Source of the DNA: Cyrtodaria siliqua
Lineage: Eukaryota; Mollusca; Bivalvia; Adapedonta; Hiatellidae
Direction: 5' to 3'
Length of the DNA: 64,000 bases
NCBI GenBank assembly: GCA_037043455.1
Contig: JAWPHD010000085.1
Location: 526,001 to 590,000 of the forward strand
The notes beneath the pieces are model-generated. The model saw nothing but the letters and a program-made list of their open reading frames with translations. It did no database searches and was not told where the DNA came from. Numbering within the stretch: the stretch's first letter is position 1; each line of letters opens with the position of its first letter. Both the position numbers and the translations under genes were made by a program. Positions 11,831-24,000 of the stretch are shown piece after piece.

Positions 11831-12489
11831 ACATTACTGAATAAGACGACTACGCAGCATATACATCACACATAACGTAAAGCTGTATCGACGATACATT
11901 GTGTTCTCAGTCCTAAAAGAGTACTGATATTTGCTGATGATTTTCCGAGTCCTGCCACCGTGTGTCTGTATCGGCTAGAGAGAAGTTATGACTTCATTCT
12001 CATTTGATGAATTACTAGCGGACTAAAGCCAGACTTCAGTTTAAGTGAGAGTGGCCCTTCAATAACATGCAATTACAATGCGCTATGAACACGAGAAACT
12101 CCTATTCCGAGTGGAGTAATTTGGAGTAACACATGACATATTAAAGTTGTAAACTATGTAAACACTGCAGTTATGGTGACATCTATCACTCGGTCAAACA
12201 GGATTCGACCTGTTGTGTCATCTCTCCTCCATCGGTGAGCTGTCTTCAGGATGGAAGTGACACGTTTAATCACAACTTCTTGCGTAGGTCATAATATCGC
12301 AATCACATGACATAAACACATTAGCTAACTTATTCAACACGAAACAGCTCGAAATAATTGCAATCATTTCCGTATAATTACGACCTAATGGGAGCGTGTA
12401 CATATGTTATTCGCGATAAAAGCAGTAGCACCTGACCTTAAACACGTCGAAGATGTGTGATATTAGCGTGTGTCCAAACATTAAATTGT

Positions 12490-13080
12490 ATTCATATTGT
12501 TGTACAATGCCAATTAGGAAACAGTTTTATATATTATTAAGACGGATTGAAATTTGAAATTATAGAAAATTGCTGATATGTTGGTCGCCATACTCGTTTT
12601 TCTTTCTGTTTTTAAAATCTAATTGTAACATATGTATCAGTTCTGTTCGCATCTTTCTTTCGCGAACATGGACTATTTCTTTGTATTTTACGGACTATTT
12701 TTACGAATTTTCAATTAAAACAGACGCCATATTTTACACCCGAATTTTGCGCACTACGTCAGCGAGCACTACGGGTACATACACGTGTGTTCCATATCGT
12801 GAATTATGTAAAAAACGAAAACCTTACCGAACGAAGTAACGTCCCATTATGTATACACACAGTGTAGCGTGTCGTTGACAAGTCACCGTGACATAAATTG
12901 ACATGTTGGTGCAAACTGGATTTGGGATTACTCTATATATCTGCTGTTAGAGGTCCATTTTAAAGGTATTAGTTTTGTCATTAAAATTTGTTTGCTAATA
13001 AATATCAGCCAATGCCTCAATATGTACGATCTAAAGTGGTGTGTGCTGAATAATTTCATATTAGATCGATAGAAAGTTCA
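12490..13080. other. No recognisable feature
   Basis: AT-rich sequence after the end of block B. An 89-residue frame at 12570-12839 has no motif I recognise and low-complexity composition. I see no RNA gene or repeat. Confidence 0.4.
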
Positions 13081-13238
13081 TATCACTGCCAGTGTTTTTC
13101 GGTGTACTCCGACCTGTTTAATAGTAGTAACGGGGTGTACTGCACGCTGTATAACTTTTCACGCAATAAAACAGTTACTAGTAGAAATGCACCTATCAAT
13201 GTCCCACTCATGCCCACGCCCACACAAGTAAGGTAGGC

Positions 13239-13264
13239 GGGGAGTGGGTGGGACAGGAGGGGGG
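13239..13264 (+). other. Potential G-quadruplex
   Basis: Four G-runs occur within 26 bases (gggg, ggg, ggg, gggggg) separated by short spacers, unusual in this AT-rich window. Nothing nearby shows a promoter, so the role is open. Confidence 0.45.
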
Positions 13265-14122
13265 ATGATGGAACTTGCATACCGACAACAAGGTGGAGCA
13301 TTTGTGCGATCATTAGAATGATTTATTAGATAGTTCAGAAGAAATGCATTACTTACTCTTAATGATAGTATACCTATAATATAGTTAAGTATTTGATAGA
13401 ATGACGAAGACAAAATGAAAACTGACACTTTTATTTATTTTAATGCAAGCAGGTTTAAAGTTAAAATGCTACCAGGTTAATAAATGCCAAATGGAGGTGC
13501 TAATGGTAATGCTTGATAGATACTTCAAGAATGCCGTGTGTCCCTTTAACATCAACAAAGTGCAATATGACTATGTTCTCATTCTGAAATATAGTAACTA
13601 TGTGATGGGTCTCTCATTTATTAAAGGGACACAGAACAAATTCTAATCTTGGGTCCGTTTTACACATTTGCACATTTCAAAACAGACCAAACATCTACAA
13701 AAGTGTCTTCCCAACTGCACTATTTAATCGTGCTTTCATTTTTTCTAGAAAACTCTACAGAAAAAAAATAATTGTATATTTATGTTTTCTTCTGAAGTGA
13801 AATAAGAACAAAACGTTTAAAACTGAACAATTTTAGAGATTTTGGCAAGAGCCAAAGCCCCTATCCCTCGCAACAGCTGTTTTTTTTGTATTTTAGTAAA
13901 TAAAAGGCTTATAGAACATTGCAGCCTCTATCAGATTTAACTTATTTTTAAAATAGATTCTTGCTTTACTGTTGGGTGAACTACATTCAAATTGTTGTGT
14001 GTCACTTTAAGTGTGTAATCGTGTCATTGTCAGATCAGTCATATACTCGTATGATGCAACATATAATATGTATTGACCCTTTATTTGATGTTGCCATTGA
14101 CTGAGTTTCTGTCAAGGGACGT

Positions 14123-14445
14123 TGGGGTCCAGTGGATAGCATACTCGGCTTTGAATCCAGTGAACAACACGGATTTAAGTCTTACTGGCGCAACTGGGTT
14201 ACTTTGATGTGGCCTGCCGTAAGACAACCTAGCCTTGTCCGTGTAATGGGAACGTAAACAGGGTGGTCCTGTGTATGGGTGTCTTTCCTCACTTTAAGCA
14301 CGTTAAAGAACCATAGGAATCTACTCAATAGTAAGCATAGGGCAGGGTTCCAGGATATATTTTTCCCGTCTCTCTGGTGTGGCCGCTCGAAATAACCTAA
14401 ACAACGTGTTGATGAGGTGTTAAACAATAATTAAATTTAAAAATG
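14123..14445 (+). mobile_element. tRNA-derived SINE
   Basis: Starts with a tRNA-like head (gggtccagtggatagcatac, with a degenerate B-box segment ggatttaagtctta near 14170). It continues with a conserved-looking body (gtgtctttcctcac, agcacgttaaagaacc) and ends near gttaaacaataattaaattt, an A/T-rich tail. The head-body-tail order and the body motif are typical of marine-invertebrate tRNA-SINEs as I remember them. The family cannot be named without a library search. Confidence 0.7.
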
Positions 14446-14699
14446 TCCCGTTCCCCTAAACATGCCCCTATCCCTCGCAACACATGATTCAACTTGAATA
14501 CTCTGCTCGACTTATATTAACTTTGTATTCTGTCTTTATTTTTGTTCAGACTGCAAGTCATGTGGAAGAAGACTCCATGTACACCACTAATGATAGTCAA
14601 TGCTGAAGTTTATGTTCTCTCAATTCTTCGTATAATAAAGTCTACATCTGAGCTAAAATATTGTCTTTATAATTATGTTTTCCACCACAAAGTGGTAGG

Positions 14700-15740
14700 C
14701 GAGACAGATTATATTTGACATTTCCGTCCTGGTCCGTCCGTTCGTCTTTCACAAATCTTGTCTGCGCTTCGTGTTGGATTTTGACGAAATTGTGTACGAA
14801 GCATCCGTATGTGCATATCTAATTTTGAAGGTCACTGGCGCCGTGACAAAAAAATGAAAAACATTGTCCGCACTTTCCAATGCCCCAGAAGCAAATCACA
14901 TCAAACTTCATGGTTTAACGGCATTTGGTGAGAGAATGATTCCTTTTTAATTTGAGGTCTTGCGGTCAAAGGTCATGGTCACCGTAACATGATAATATAC
15001 AATGTCGTAAACTGTTACTCCACTTCCCAAAAGCAAATCTCATGCAACTTAATGGAAGGATTGCCTGTGGCAAGAGGGTGATTTTTTTATTTTGATTGGG
15101 TCAAAGTTCAAGGTCACTGACCAGATAATGAAACACATTGTCCGCACTGTAGCTTCCCTTTTCCTGATGGAAATCTCTTGAAACTTCAGGGGTTGACTGC
15201 CTGGGATCAGACGATTACACCTTTTGCTGATTTTGAGGTTAGTAGGTCAAAGGTTAATGTCAACCTGAAATGATTATGAAATACCCTGGCCACGTGGTAA
15301 CTCCTTATTTACTGAAACAAATACATGTGTCATGAAACTATAGGGTTTGTCTGCATTTGGTGGGAGAAGTACCCCTATTTATTTTGATAGTTTGATCAAA
15401 GGTCAAATGAAAACTCTATTTTCCCTGAAACAAATGTATTAAAACGTCTTGGGTTGACTGCCTTTGGTACGATTATGACCCTTATTAATGTTGAGGTCGG
15501 TAAATATAAGGTCAATGTCACCGTACCCTGATCATGAAAAATCGTGTCCGCACTGAAACTCTACTTTCTCTAAAGCTAATTACGTAAAACGTCATACTTA
15601 GACTGCCTTTGGTGAGAGGATAATCCCTATTTATTTTGAAGTCAGTAGTTGAAATGTCAAGGTCATCATGACCGGAAAATGAAAAGTCTTGCCCACACAG
15701 TTTTTTTTCTTCACCCAAATCAAATATTATGAAACTTCAT
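14700..15740 (+). repeat. Old degenerate tandem repeat, ~145-bp period
   Basis: About seven diverged units, each with a 'ggtcaaaggtca' block (near 14957, 15105, 15250, 15398, 15510, 15655), an 'acattgtccgcac' block, a 'gaaacttcat' block and a 'ttgactgcctttggt' block. Spacing varies around 110-150 bases. Similar repeats are common in bivalve DNA as I recall. No open frame persists. Confidence 0.7.
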
Positions 15741-16210
15741 TGGTGGACTGTCAGTGGAAAGATGATGATCCTTTTGAATTTTCATATTTCTTGCACACTG
15801 CTGAATCCAGTAAAACAAGTGGTTTTGTTCACCGATACTGTCGCCTGTGAACCAAAACATTTGTTGCTAAATTACATGAGTCAACATTGTGCAAGAAGTA
15901 TATTCCTATCATCAATATTTTTAAATCATTAATTAAAAAGTGTTTTAAAACAAACAAAAACATGCTATTGGCTGAACAGACTTATTCAATTTTCCCCGGA
16001 AGCAATATTCGCTGAATATAGTAGTTTTCAACTGCTGAAAACAAACATGTATTATTTTCCTGAAAAAAAAAGATCTCTGAATATAGTATTTTTCGTTGTT
16101 ATATATCATCAAGAAAATGTTTAATATGTTTAATATGTTTGTTTTCAACAAATACTTTTTTTTTGTATTGTAATGTTTAGTTTACAAAAAAGATATGCCC
16201 TATATAGAGG

Positions 16211-16352
16211 ATCTTACATGAGTGACTGTGTATTATAGATTTTAATAAACGAGTTTGATACAATGATAGGATACGAGGCTCTTGCCGAGTAACCTATCAG
16301 TTTATCCAACGAGTTTATTAAATTCGATAATGCACATTCAGAAATGTAAGAT
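16211..16352. repeat. Imperfect palindrome (~140 bp)
   Basis: The left arm (cttacat...taataaacgag) pairs with the right arm (cgagtttattaaatt...atgtaag), and pairing continues through the centre (gatagg..tac with gtaacctatc). A fully folded hairpin of this size suggests a foldback MITE. Confidence 0.6.
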
Positions 16353-16424
16353 TCTGTTTATCACATAACACACCTACCACGTGATAATTTCACATTAATG
16401 TTGTATACGGCGGCAATTTGTAAG

Positions 16425-16525
16425 ACAAATCATGACGTCGTTTTGTTGTTTACTTATCGTCGCTACGTTACGCGGCTGTAAATGCGTTCGCCTTACACAT
16501 AATGCGACACCTTAAACCAAATTTA
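16425..16525 (-). repeat. Dispersed repeat shared with 63140-63240
   Basis: Read on the minus strand: ggtgtcgcattatgtg, gcgaacgc, gcgtaacgtagc, taaacaacaaaacgacgtca. The same series occurs on the plus strand at about 63150-63232. Two copies, no coding capacity. Confidence 0.6.
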
Positions 16526-17160
16526 ACGTTACTAACATTTTTTTTATGAAGTAAGATTTCAAATAATGATAAATAATTAAGGCGTCTGAACGTACCGTTT
16601 GATATACCACTCAAACAATTGGGATTACATGTTTTACTGTTTACAAACACAATGATTCGGTCCTCATTTACATCTGTAATACACTCGTGTATTACGAGAA
16701 ATAAGTCCTGGCTTTATTGCACTCCCAGAAGCTATGTTATGTGATAAATAATATGTATATCAAGATAACAGACTCGTACTTTTTGGATACACGCGTAAAA
16801 GGTTTCACATAATTCAATATATAATGTTTGCTACTGACAATTGCATGTGTGCGTTTCGCCAATCATGTATTTACTTGGTTAACGGGACACACGCCAATCT
16901 TTCTTTCTTTAAAAATAGATTCACCCACTCAGTTTTAAATGAACAGTTAAACGAATAGAATTCTGCCTGTTAAACTTATATAAGTTTATCGCTCTTTTGT
17001 CTGATTCCGAAAATGAACTCTGCAACGTATATTGTCGCCATCATGATTTCAATTTACCGTTGCAAATGTGTTTGTTAAAATAAATTGGGCACTCTGACAT
17101 CAACCCAAAGCATGTATAGATCAGAAATTTATTCTTGAATACATGGACACACACATTTAA

Positions 17161-17649
17161 ATACACTCAAGTGATATGAAAACGCAACACGGGAATTTCC
17201 GCAATATATTGTATATACTGCACACTTAGTTGCACATAATATTCCAAAGAAATCCCAAGATGTTTTTTTTAAAAAAAGTTGCAGTTAACTAGAGAAAGGA
17301 CACAACTGTGATGTTGTAGACGTTTTAATCACACTACACTTTGTAACAAGAACTTCATCAATGTTGAAGTTGCTCTTCGAAAAATTGAGCTAGTTCAGTA
17401 CTGTATTTAACGTAAATAGTTTGCAAAATTTTGCATCCTAAGTTTTCTCACATGATTGAGCCAAACGCGTACTCTGTGAATAATGAAACATTGCAGGAAT
17501 ACTATTTGCTGTATTATTTGTTGTTTTAGTATTTTTTCCAAAAGGAAAGGTCTTACGTAGCCATGTACCATTCGATTAAAAGCAGCATATTGTACATACA
17601 ATATATAGCGGAAATTCCCGTGTTGCGTTTTCATATCACTTGAGTGTAT
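17161..17649. mobile_element. MITE with ~54-bp terminal inverted repeats
   Basis: The first ~54 bases (atacactcaagtgatatg...) and the reverse complement of the last ~54 are nearly identical, including gcaacacgggaatttccgc. The total length is 489 bases. Internal frames (84 residues, minus) have no recognisable motif, so this is a non-autonomous DNA transposon. An inverted, more decayed copy is at 22705-23090. Flanks show no unambiguous target duplication. Confidence 0.8.
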
Positions 17650-17719
17650 ATGTGTTTTCATAACGAATTTGTTTTGTTTGTGTGTCGTGTTTCTAAATGT
17701 ATATGAATGTTGCCGTCTT

Positions 17720-18590
17720 TGAGTGGGACAGTTCTGTTAGTTAATTTCCGGGGAAAAAGTACTTGTCTCCAGTTGTATTGAAATTTTACATATAGACTGC
17801 TGTATATACGCGTACATGCTTTTGTTTTTATTCTCGCTTCCAAAGTGATTAAATAAATCGAATTTCCCAGCAATACACAACTTGTGTGTAAAGGGTAAAG
17901 AGGAGGAGGGGCGGGTTGGAAGGATACTTTCGTAATGTTGTCTCTCGGAAATACTGTGAACTTACTAATTCAATAATTTAACAAATACTGAACAATGTTG
18001 AAATCGATTTATCTCTTATAAATAATTTCATAATTCCACAAGTTTAATTCCCATGTCAACATCGATTTTGTTGAGGTGAGGGGGCGGGTTTTGAGGGATA
18101 CTACCATAATGGTGTCCTTCAGAAAAACGGTGAACATTCTACTCCAGTAAGTTATGAAAAACTGAACAATGTTGATATCAATGTATCTCTTAAAAAATGA
18201 TTTCATTATTTGTAACGATTTGATATCCCGTGTGAACATACATTTGAAACGCCGATTTGGGATATTTTAGCGATTACGGTGTACTTTGTTAATTTTCGGA
18301 AAAAAAACAAATTGTCTCAGATTTTATTGAAATTTTACAAATGGACAGAGGACATATGTATTTACGCGCACATGTTTATTTACTTCTCGCTTCTAAAATG
18401 AAGAAATAAATCGAATTTGATGAACTGCGCATTCTCAGCTATATACAACTAAATGAATACGGTGTTTAGAGAGAGGGATGAGGCGGCGGGGTTGGGGGGA
18501 TACTACCATAATAGTGTGCCTTAGAAAAACTGTGAAAATTCTAGTCTAATAATTTATTAAATTCTGAACAACTACAACTTTGCATTCTCG
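17720..18590 (+). repeat. Degenerate tandem duplication, three partial units
   Basis: A G-rich landmark followed by a 'ggatactaccataat'-like string recurs near 17910, 18080 and 18490. The block 'attgaaattttacat...cgcttc' recurs at about 17775 and 18325 (about 550 bases apart). The middle unit is shortened. Non-coding. Confidence 0.6.
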
Positions 18591-18881
18591 TTAGAGATTG
18601 GTACAATTTTGCGGTACATGTCACAGGAAGCGTGTCATGTGATGTAAACATGACAGTGTGTTTGTTTCATTGCGAACAATTCCTACGATGTAATGACAGT
18701 ATGTTTGTTTCAAATGAATGTTTTTGATGAAATTTAATGTCAAAACCTATTGTTTTGTTCTAATTATTCGTTTTAATAATAAAGTCGCGCAATATTTTAC
18801 TTAGAAGAACTCGTGCATATATCCCAATTAATTCCTGCATTCAGTCCGAACTATTAATACACGCAAGAGACAGCTCTATCA

Positions 18882-19124
18882 CATTACGTGGCTCGAGAAT
18901 TAACTTTCATACCCCATCCAACCCCTTCTCCAAGACGCGAAAACAGGGTTGGCTGGGGCATGAAATAAAACCTTAATTTCGGCTGATGACGTTTGCATAT
19001 TATATAATTAAAACATTTTAAAGGTAGTTGTAAACAGGTTATGTTTTTAAACGTGTTTTATTGTCGACCTATCTGTTATAAGCTTTTCCATCGTCTAATG
19101 GAATTAAGGCGGGACCACGTAATG
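18882..19124. mobile_element. MITE family F, copy 1 (complete)
   Basis: Starts cattacgtggctcgag and ends cgggaccacgtaatg, so the ends are imperfect inverted repeats of about 13 bases. The interior has a short hairpin (ccatccaacccc ... ggttggctgggg), a ttaatttcggct block and aagcttttccatcg. Other copies are at 53597-53868 and 58952-59339, with half copies at 29577 and 35609. Non-coding. Confidence 0.75.
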
Positions 19125-19409
19125 AACATAATGTGCATTATATGTAATATATTTACAAGCATGGAAGTTGATTTTCATGGAAAACCTTGATCATCAACAA
19201 ACCTTAAGATAATTTCTTTGTAGATTTTAAAGAAATATTGTTATCTTATTGCTGCATTAAGAGATTCGAGAAAAATAAAACTCAAAATTCCTCGAAAACA
19301 AATTGAATATTGTTAACGTTTTATTTTACTCTGTAGTTAACAAATATAACATTGAATATATCAACGTGAAAATGGGTAAAAACGTATGAAAGGAGAAATC
19401 TGGAAATCG

Positions 19410-19530
19410 TCGAACACGATAAATACAGAAAATTTTGCAGTCTCGGTTTGACTGAGACTGTTCATGAACGTTAGTGAAAAGTGCTAGCTGTCGTTCACGC
19501 TCTCTAGCCCCGGCTTGAGCAGAACTAAAT
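19410..19530 (+). repeat. Family D fragment
   Basis: Holds the D hairpin with changed arms (cagtctcggtttgactgagactg split as arm/loop/arm), then ttcatga, a cacgctctctagcccc stretch and cggcttgagcagaact. The arm sequence differs from other copies by a paired A-T to T-A swap. Confidence 0.6.
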
Positions 19531-20595
19531 ATCTAAAATGCCAATAGTACAGACATGTGAGCCGTCTCGAAGATGGTGTACATATGACGGTGAACATGGA
19601 ACCTTCAATGAGGCGTTTTCACAGCGTTACACGGCCAGCGGCGTATGGTCCAATTTTCTGACAAAAAGCTTTGCCCTAAACGAGAAAACAATGGGAGAAA
19701 TCAACAAAATGGAATTTATCTGGGAGCAGAGGTTATGAAGCCTGCGTATCACAAGAAGCAGTCAAAAGACTAAATTAAAAAGCAGGCAGCATATCCTAAG
19801 GGTGATTAAACAATACTCAGAACCTATAAAAGCTGGAGTAGTGGAAACACCTATTCGAAATTCAAGTAAGAAACCAAACGTATTTGAGAATATACCACCG
19901 ATATATGTAAATATTGGGCTTAGCGATCTCCAAAAATCGGAATAAATAATAGTTCAGACATTAAACATCAAATGTATTAGGTATCGATTTAGAACTCTAG
20001 AGTAACAAAATCGTACTGCATTTCTTAACCATATCACAGAAAGCATTTATATACCACTGTGTTTTGTGCAAATTAACCAATCCGAAGATTCTGATGGACG
20101 TCGGAACACTTAGTAGCGAATATAATGTAATAACTGTAAACTCATTCAACGCAATACCGTTGCTATAGTGAGTATAAATCACGGCATATTGCAATAATAT
20201 TGGACTAATGCAATGAACAATGTAAAACCTACTGTCATATTTCATAAGGCCTGCACATCAACAAGACACTCAGCGACATTCTATCTAAAAATCCTTAAAT
20301 CAATATGTCTACTAACAATAATTTGAAAATGCTTGTCATACAAGTGCTTCGCGGAAGAAGGAGGATAAATGACGAAAACTGTAAGACAGCGTTCATACAC
20401 AACTCATATAAAACCTTTGATAAAATAAAATAAACACAAAAATCACGTGTCTTTATTGATCACGATCGTATACTGATTGGGAGATACTTTATATTTTACC
20501 GACATATGATGTTGGTGTGTACATTATTAAGAACTCCACTACTTGTTACTTAAAATCTAAATTAAATTAAATAGTATTACCTTTGAATATTAATC
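19531..20595. other. No recognisable gene
   Basis: A 66-residue frame (19538-19738, plus) starts just after the family D copy. It has no motif I recognise, no downstream exon I can link and no matching copy at other D elements. The rest is AT-rich and featureless to my reading. Confidence 0.35.
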
Positions 20596-20599
20596 GCCT

Positions 20600-20690
20600 C
20601 CGTGAATTCGAATCACACTGGGAGCTCAACTTGTAAGTGAGAATGTGTCGATTCTTACAGTACTGGTTCTACCCAGGAATAAGTGCGTGG
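20600..20690 (+). repeat. SINE-like fragment, partner of 330-425
   Basis: Contains gaattcgaatcacactgg followed by gagctcaact and gtgtcgattcttaca, matching the reverse complement of 330-400. It carries a B-box-like core but no visible A box. Confidence 0.4.
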
Positions 20691-20859
20691 TAGGCTTCCA
20701 CCACAAAAAAAGATCAATCGTCATGTATGACATAACATGTGCTAAACATGACGATAAACACAATTCAAACAAACACACATTGAATATTAACTCTGCATAC
20801 GATAGCCCCGGATGTATACAAGACATAAATTGTATAGTGTGTCCTTAACTGTCCTAACT

Positions 20860-21765
20860 GTATTTTACATGTTTGACTCACCTTATTTGTTGTGTATTAC
20901 AGTATAGTAGTTTTACATAATAAAACTAAATTTCATTTTATCCAAACATTGGGCGAAATCTGTGTTTTCTTAAAAAAATGAAATATAGTTTATATTGCAT
21001 TGTATTGATTTTTATTTTTTTCCAAACTAGCGATGACATTTCTTTCAATGTGTAAACAAAACATTACGTGTGGATATACAATAACGAAGCGAAATGGATT
21101 TTAAACTCCTTTTCACATTACGTTAAAGCTAATTCTACTGTGTTTTTTCCTAAGCAAGAAACACAAATCCAACCAATCTAACTCCATTAAGTAGAAATCT
21201 AACAATCTATTAAATCGAATGACAATGTTGTTGCACGAAAAAGCTTATTAAAGTGGGGGGTATCAAATTCGAAAAGATAAAGCCCTCAGAGTAATAATAA
21301 GATCAGACCAGGTCGTAAAATAATGGAATTGGGAAACATAATACAAAAAGCACGATTTGCGTTTATTTTACATTCATTTCTAAATATCATAGGGTTGTTA
21401 CGGAATTACTTGGTTCTGCCGAACAGCAGCACATAAAATACATCGGCTAAACAGTGGTTGAATGTTTAAAACTCGATTTAATTTCAGGAACCGCTCGTAT
21501 TTAGTTGCGTCACAAAGCAAATTATTTGCAAGTGGAATACAATTTACACAAATAAATCCATGGCTTTTGATAACTTGGTTCCATTCCCGGGGTCAAACAT
21601 CATAATACAGAGATCACCTGATTAGAAAGAAAAGAATGTAAATGTCGTTCAACAGCTCATCAACAAAGAATAACTTAATTAGAGATAACTTAGAGAGAGT
21701 GAAAGGATGAAAAGGAATCCTGGAATCCAACCTTAACGAATTTATCACTATTATAATTCCTAAAC
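20860..21765. other. No recognisable feature
   Basis: AT-rich, with only short frames. I see no repeat, RNA gene or coding similarity here. Confidence 0.35.
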
Positions 21766-21769
21766 GCGC

Positions 21770-21950
21770 TCGGAGGATAGACTCCAACACACGAGGACGC
21801 CCCTATTACGTCCACAGACCAGCCTTAGGGAACGTGTCTTGCCCAAGAGCACACTGAAGAAAATCGGCAGTGTCGGTGAGGCTTGAATCCGGGTCCTCCG
21901 GTTTTACGTCCACAGTGATATAATCTAGGCAACGTCACTATGAAGCCCGT
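21770..21950 (-). mobile_element. tRNA-derived SINE, reversed
   Basis: On the minus strand a B-box-like ggattcaagcctc follows a cggaggaccc segment. Downstream is cttgggcaagacac, a body motif I know from several invertebrate SINEs. The 5' part is poorly tRNA-like and the 3' end fades into AT-rich sequence. Confidence 0.55.
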
Positions 21951-22041
21951 AAGCTGTTATATTTGGCATGAAGAATAGTATTGATATGGATAATAACTGA
22001 ATCAATTGAAAACTTTTAAAAAAAATAAGTATTGATTGGCC

Positions 22042-22300
22042 TTACACTGATCGCATGTGGTGGGCGTCCGTCGCCGATTGCGTAGAGACTTGACACTTGC
22101 CGTTCTGAGTTTGTGTCCTCATGATACCAGGAACCTTTATGTGAGTAAGCTATCCAGGTGGTTTGCGGAACGTCGGTAGCTCTACCCAGGCGTCCGCCCG
22201 GATACGAAAATTGCCCGGAGGGGCTCCTGGATTTTCCTCTTCCAATGGAAGCTGGACAGTTGCCATATGAACTTAGGTGTTGGTGTAACTATACAATCAA
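22042..22300 (+). mobile_element. Bivalve-type SINE
   Basis: Motif order: gatcgcatgtggtgggcgtc, gccgattgcgtagagactt, gggtttgtgtcctcat-like, ggtttgcggaacgtcggt, ctacccaggcg, ggaggggctcctgg, ttgccatatgaactta, ggtgttggtgtaac. I recognise this order from a SINE that is common in bivalve genomes. It is the best lineage marker in the window. The copy is diverged and its tail is unclear. Confidence 0.7.
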
Positions 22301-22704
22301 ATTCAATGGTCGTATTTGGACAAATGCATGTATTTATACATATTCGCAAACCGTTTCCTCCTAAAATATGAGAACAATTGTAAAAATACATCACATAAAG
22401 AATATTTCGATCACAAAGTAAGACTTTAAACGCATATGCATTTATATTAATGTGCATACAACAAAAACTAGCCGAGTGCTATTTTCTCCAGACCCAACGA
22501 TTTCAATAATTTAATGTTACGGATCATGAAACATAGTTTAGTGCATATTGATTATGAACGTGAAACATATGATAGTTTTATTCAAATTTAAATTGACAAC
22601 CATAATACTACCAGATCGCATCCAGTCCCTTTATAAAGACAAGATTCACGGACAGAAATGAAACGCATGTCATAAATTATATACTAGAACGAAAATTAAA
22701 TGCA

Positions 22705-23090
22705 ACTAGAGAATTATTGTATGTACAATATGCTTCAGTTAATCAAATGATACATGGCTAGGTAAGACCCTGCCTTTCGGAAAAAAAGAATAAAAAAACA
22801 CATGCATGCAAACTTAAGATGCACAATTTTGCAAACTCTTTATGTTAAATGGCTCAAAATTGTTCAATGAGGAACTTCAACATTTATGAATTTATGAATT
22901 TCTTGTTACAAAGTGTACTGTGATTAAAACGTCTACAACATCACATTTGTGTCTTTCCGCTGACTAACTGCAACTTTTGTTTTACACACAAAACATCTTG
23001 GGATTTGGGGATTTCTTTGGAATACTATTTCGAATTATTTATGCAGTTTATACAATATATAGCGGACATTCCCGAGTTGCGTTCCTTTTT
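22705..23090 (-). mobile_element. Second copy of the 17.2 kb MITE, inverted
   Basis: Aligns in reverse complement with 17161-17649: atacatggctacgtaagacc-like, acaatttttgcaaac-like, tgttacaaagtgtactgtg, cttgggattt...tttctttggaat and a right end tatagcggacattcccg. Terminal repeats are decayed, the left one most. Confidence 0.7.
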
Positions 23091-23117
23091 CGCTTCAGTA
23101 CACTAGCTAGTAGTCAC

Positions 23118-23170
23118 ACAGTGCCGTGATAGCTCAGGAGATGAGGGCATTGCGTATGGAGACTGTTGCT
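23118..23170 (+). other. tRNA-like 5' half
   Basis: gtgccgtgatagctcagg followed by agatgagggcattgcg resembles the 5' half of a tRNA (A box tagctcag..agatgag). I cannot find a matching B box or closing acceptor strand. It is most likely the head of a SINE or a tRNA pseudogene. Confidence 0.3.
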
Positions 23171-23387
23171 TAGTTGACTTTAATTGCATGTATGATTAAT
23201 ACGAATCCCTTATTGAATAGACTGGGAGCGTTTTATTGCATGCTCTCATCCACTAAACAACCCCAATAATGCATTCAATGCATTAAGTTTCATGTTCGCA
23301 CCATTTGCATCATATCTGCATTCTATTTGCATTTTAGTTTTAAACACTTTCAGTATATTGATATCAAGAGCTAATTGTTTGAATGTA

Positions 23388-23560
23388 AAACATTATTCAC
23401 TACCGTTAACGGATGCATAAGGAAACATTATTCACTACCGTTATCGGGTGTATAAGGAAACATTATTCACTACCGTTAACGGCTGTATAAGGAAACATTA
23501 TTCACTACCGTTAACGGCTGTATAAGGAAACATTATTCACTACCGTTAACGGCTGTATAA
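23388..23560 (+). repeat. 35-bp tandem repeat, five units
   Basis: The unit aaacattattcactaccgtt (first 20 of 35) repeats at 23388, 23423, 23458, 23493 and 23528. The last three units are nearly identical; the first two vary at the aacggatg/tcgggtg position. Each contains ccgttaacgg, an exact palindrome in four of the five units. The last unit breaks off before its final two bases. Confidence 0.9.
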
Positions 23561-24000
23561 TTGAAGAAAAAAACAGGGGAAAAAAACAGGAAATTCGCAA
23601 TAGACAGAGTAATGCAATGTGCTATACTTGATATTATTAGACAACAACGTGTAATTTCTTACTATCTCACGCGAGGTGATAGTACAGGGTGATAGTAAAT
23701 CGCAGGGTGATTGTAAAAAAAGTATCACATGCGCAGCTTTGATGCGCGCCGTTTTGGTGACGTCATCGGCTCAGTATGGTGAAATTGCTATTTTTAACTC
23801 ATCATAACTTCAAAAGTACTTGACCGATTTCAATAAACTACCACTCATTTTCTTAGTTACGCTATTTCCGATCCAACGATACAACAAAAGCAACTTTTAG
23901 AAAAATATTGTGTGTTTTTTTTCAAAAATATAATCAGGCCAAGTTTAATCGGTACTGAAAATGAATCTTGTTTTTGCCGAGGGGATTTCGGTATAATAAA

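Larger units (their letters stand above)
5117..12487 (+). repeat. Segmental duplication, copy B (expanded)
   Basis: Paralogue of 1625-5098. It is about twice as long because of the ~3.1 kb tandem array at 6024-9227, an extra ~335 bases at 9927-10262 and an extra ~290 bases at about 11185-11480. Homology to copy A ends near 12487, after a tail with acgtcgaagat and ccaaacattaaatt. The left breakpoint lies within a family C copy that starts at about 5117, slightly left of where homology with copy A begins (5157). Confidence 0.85.

Noticed and set aside
12570..12839. 89-residue plus-strand frame
   Set aside because: Composition is typical of AT-rich DNA, no motif is recognised, and no neighbouring exon is seen.
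13846..14487. cccctatccctcgcaaca at 13859 and 14464 as target-site duplication of the SINE
   Set aside because: The copies are about 600 bases apart while the SINE spans only about 320, so they cannot flank it directly. They may be part of another repeat.
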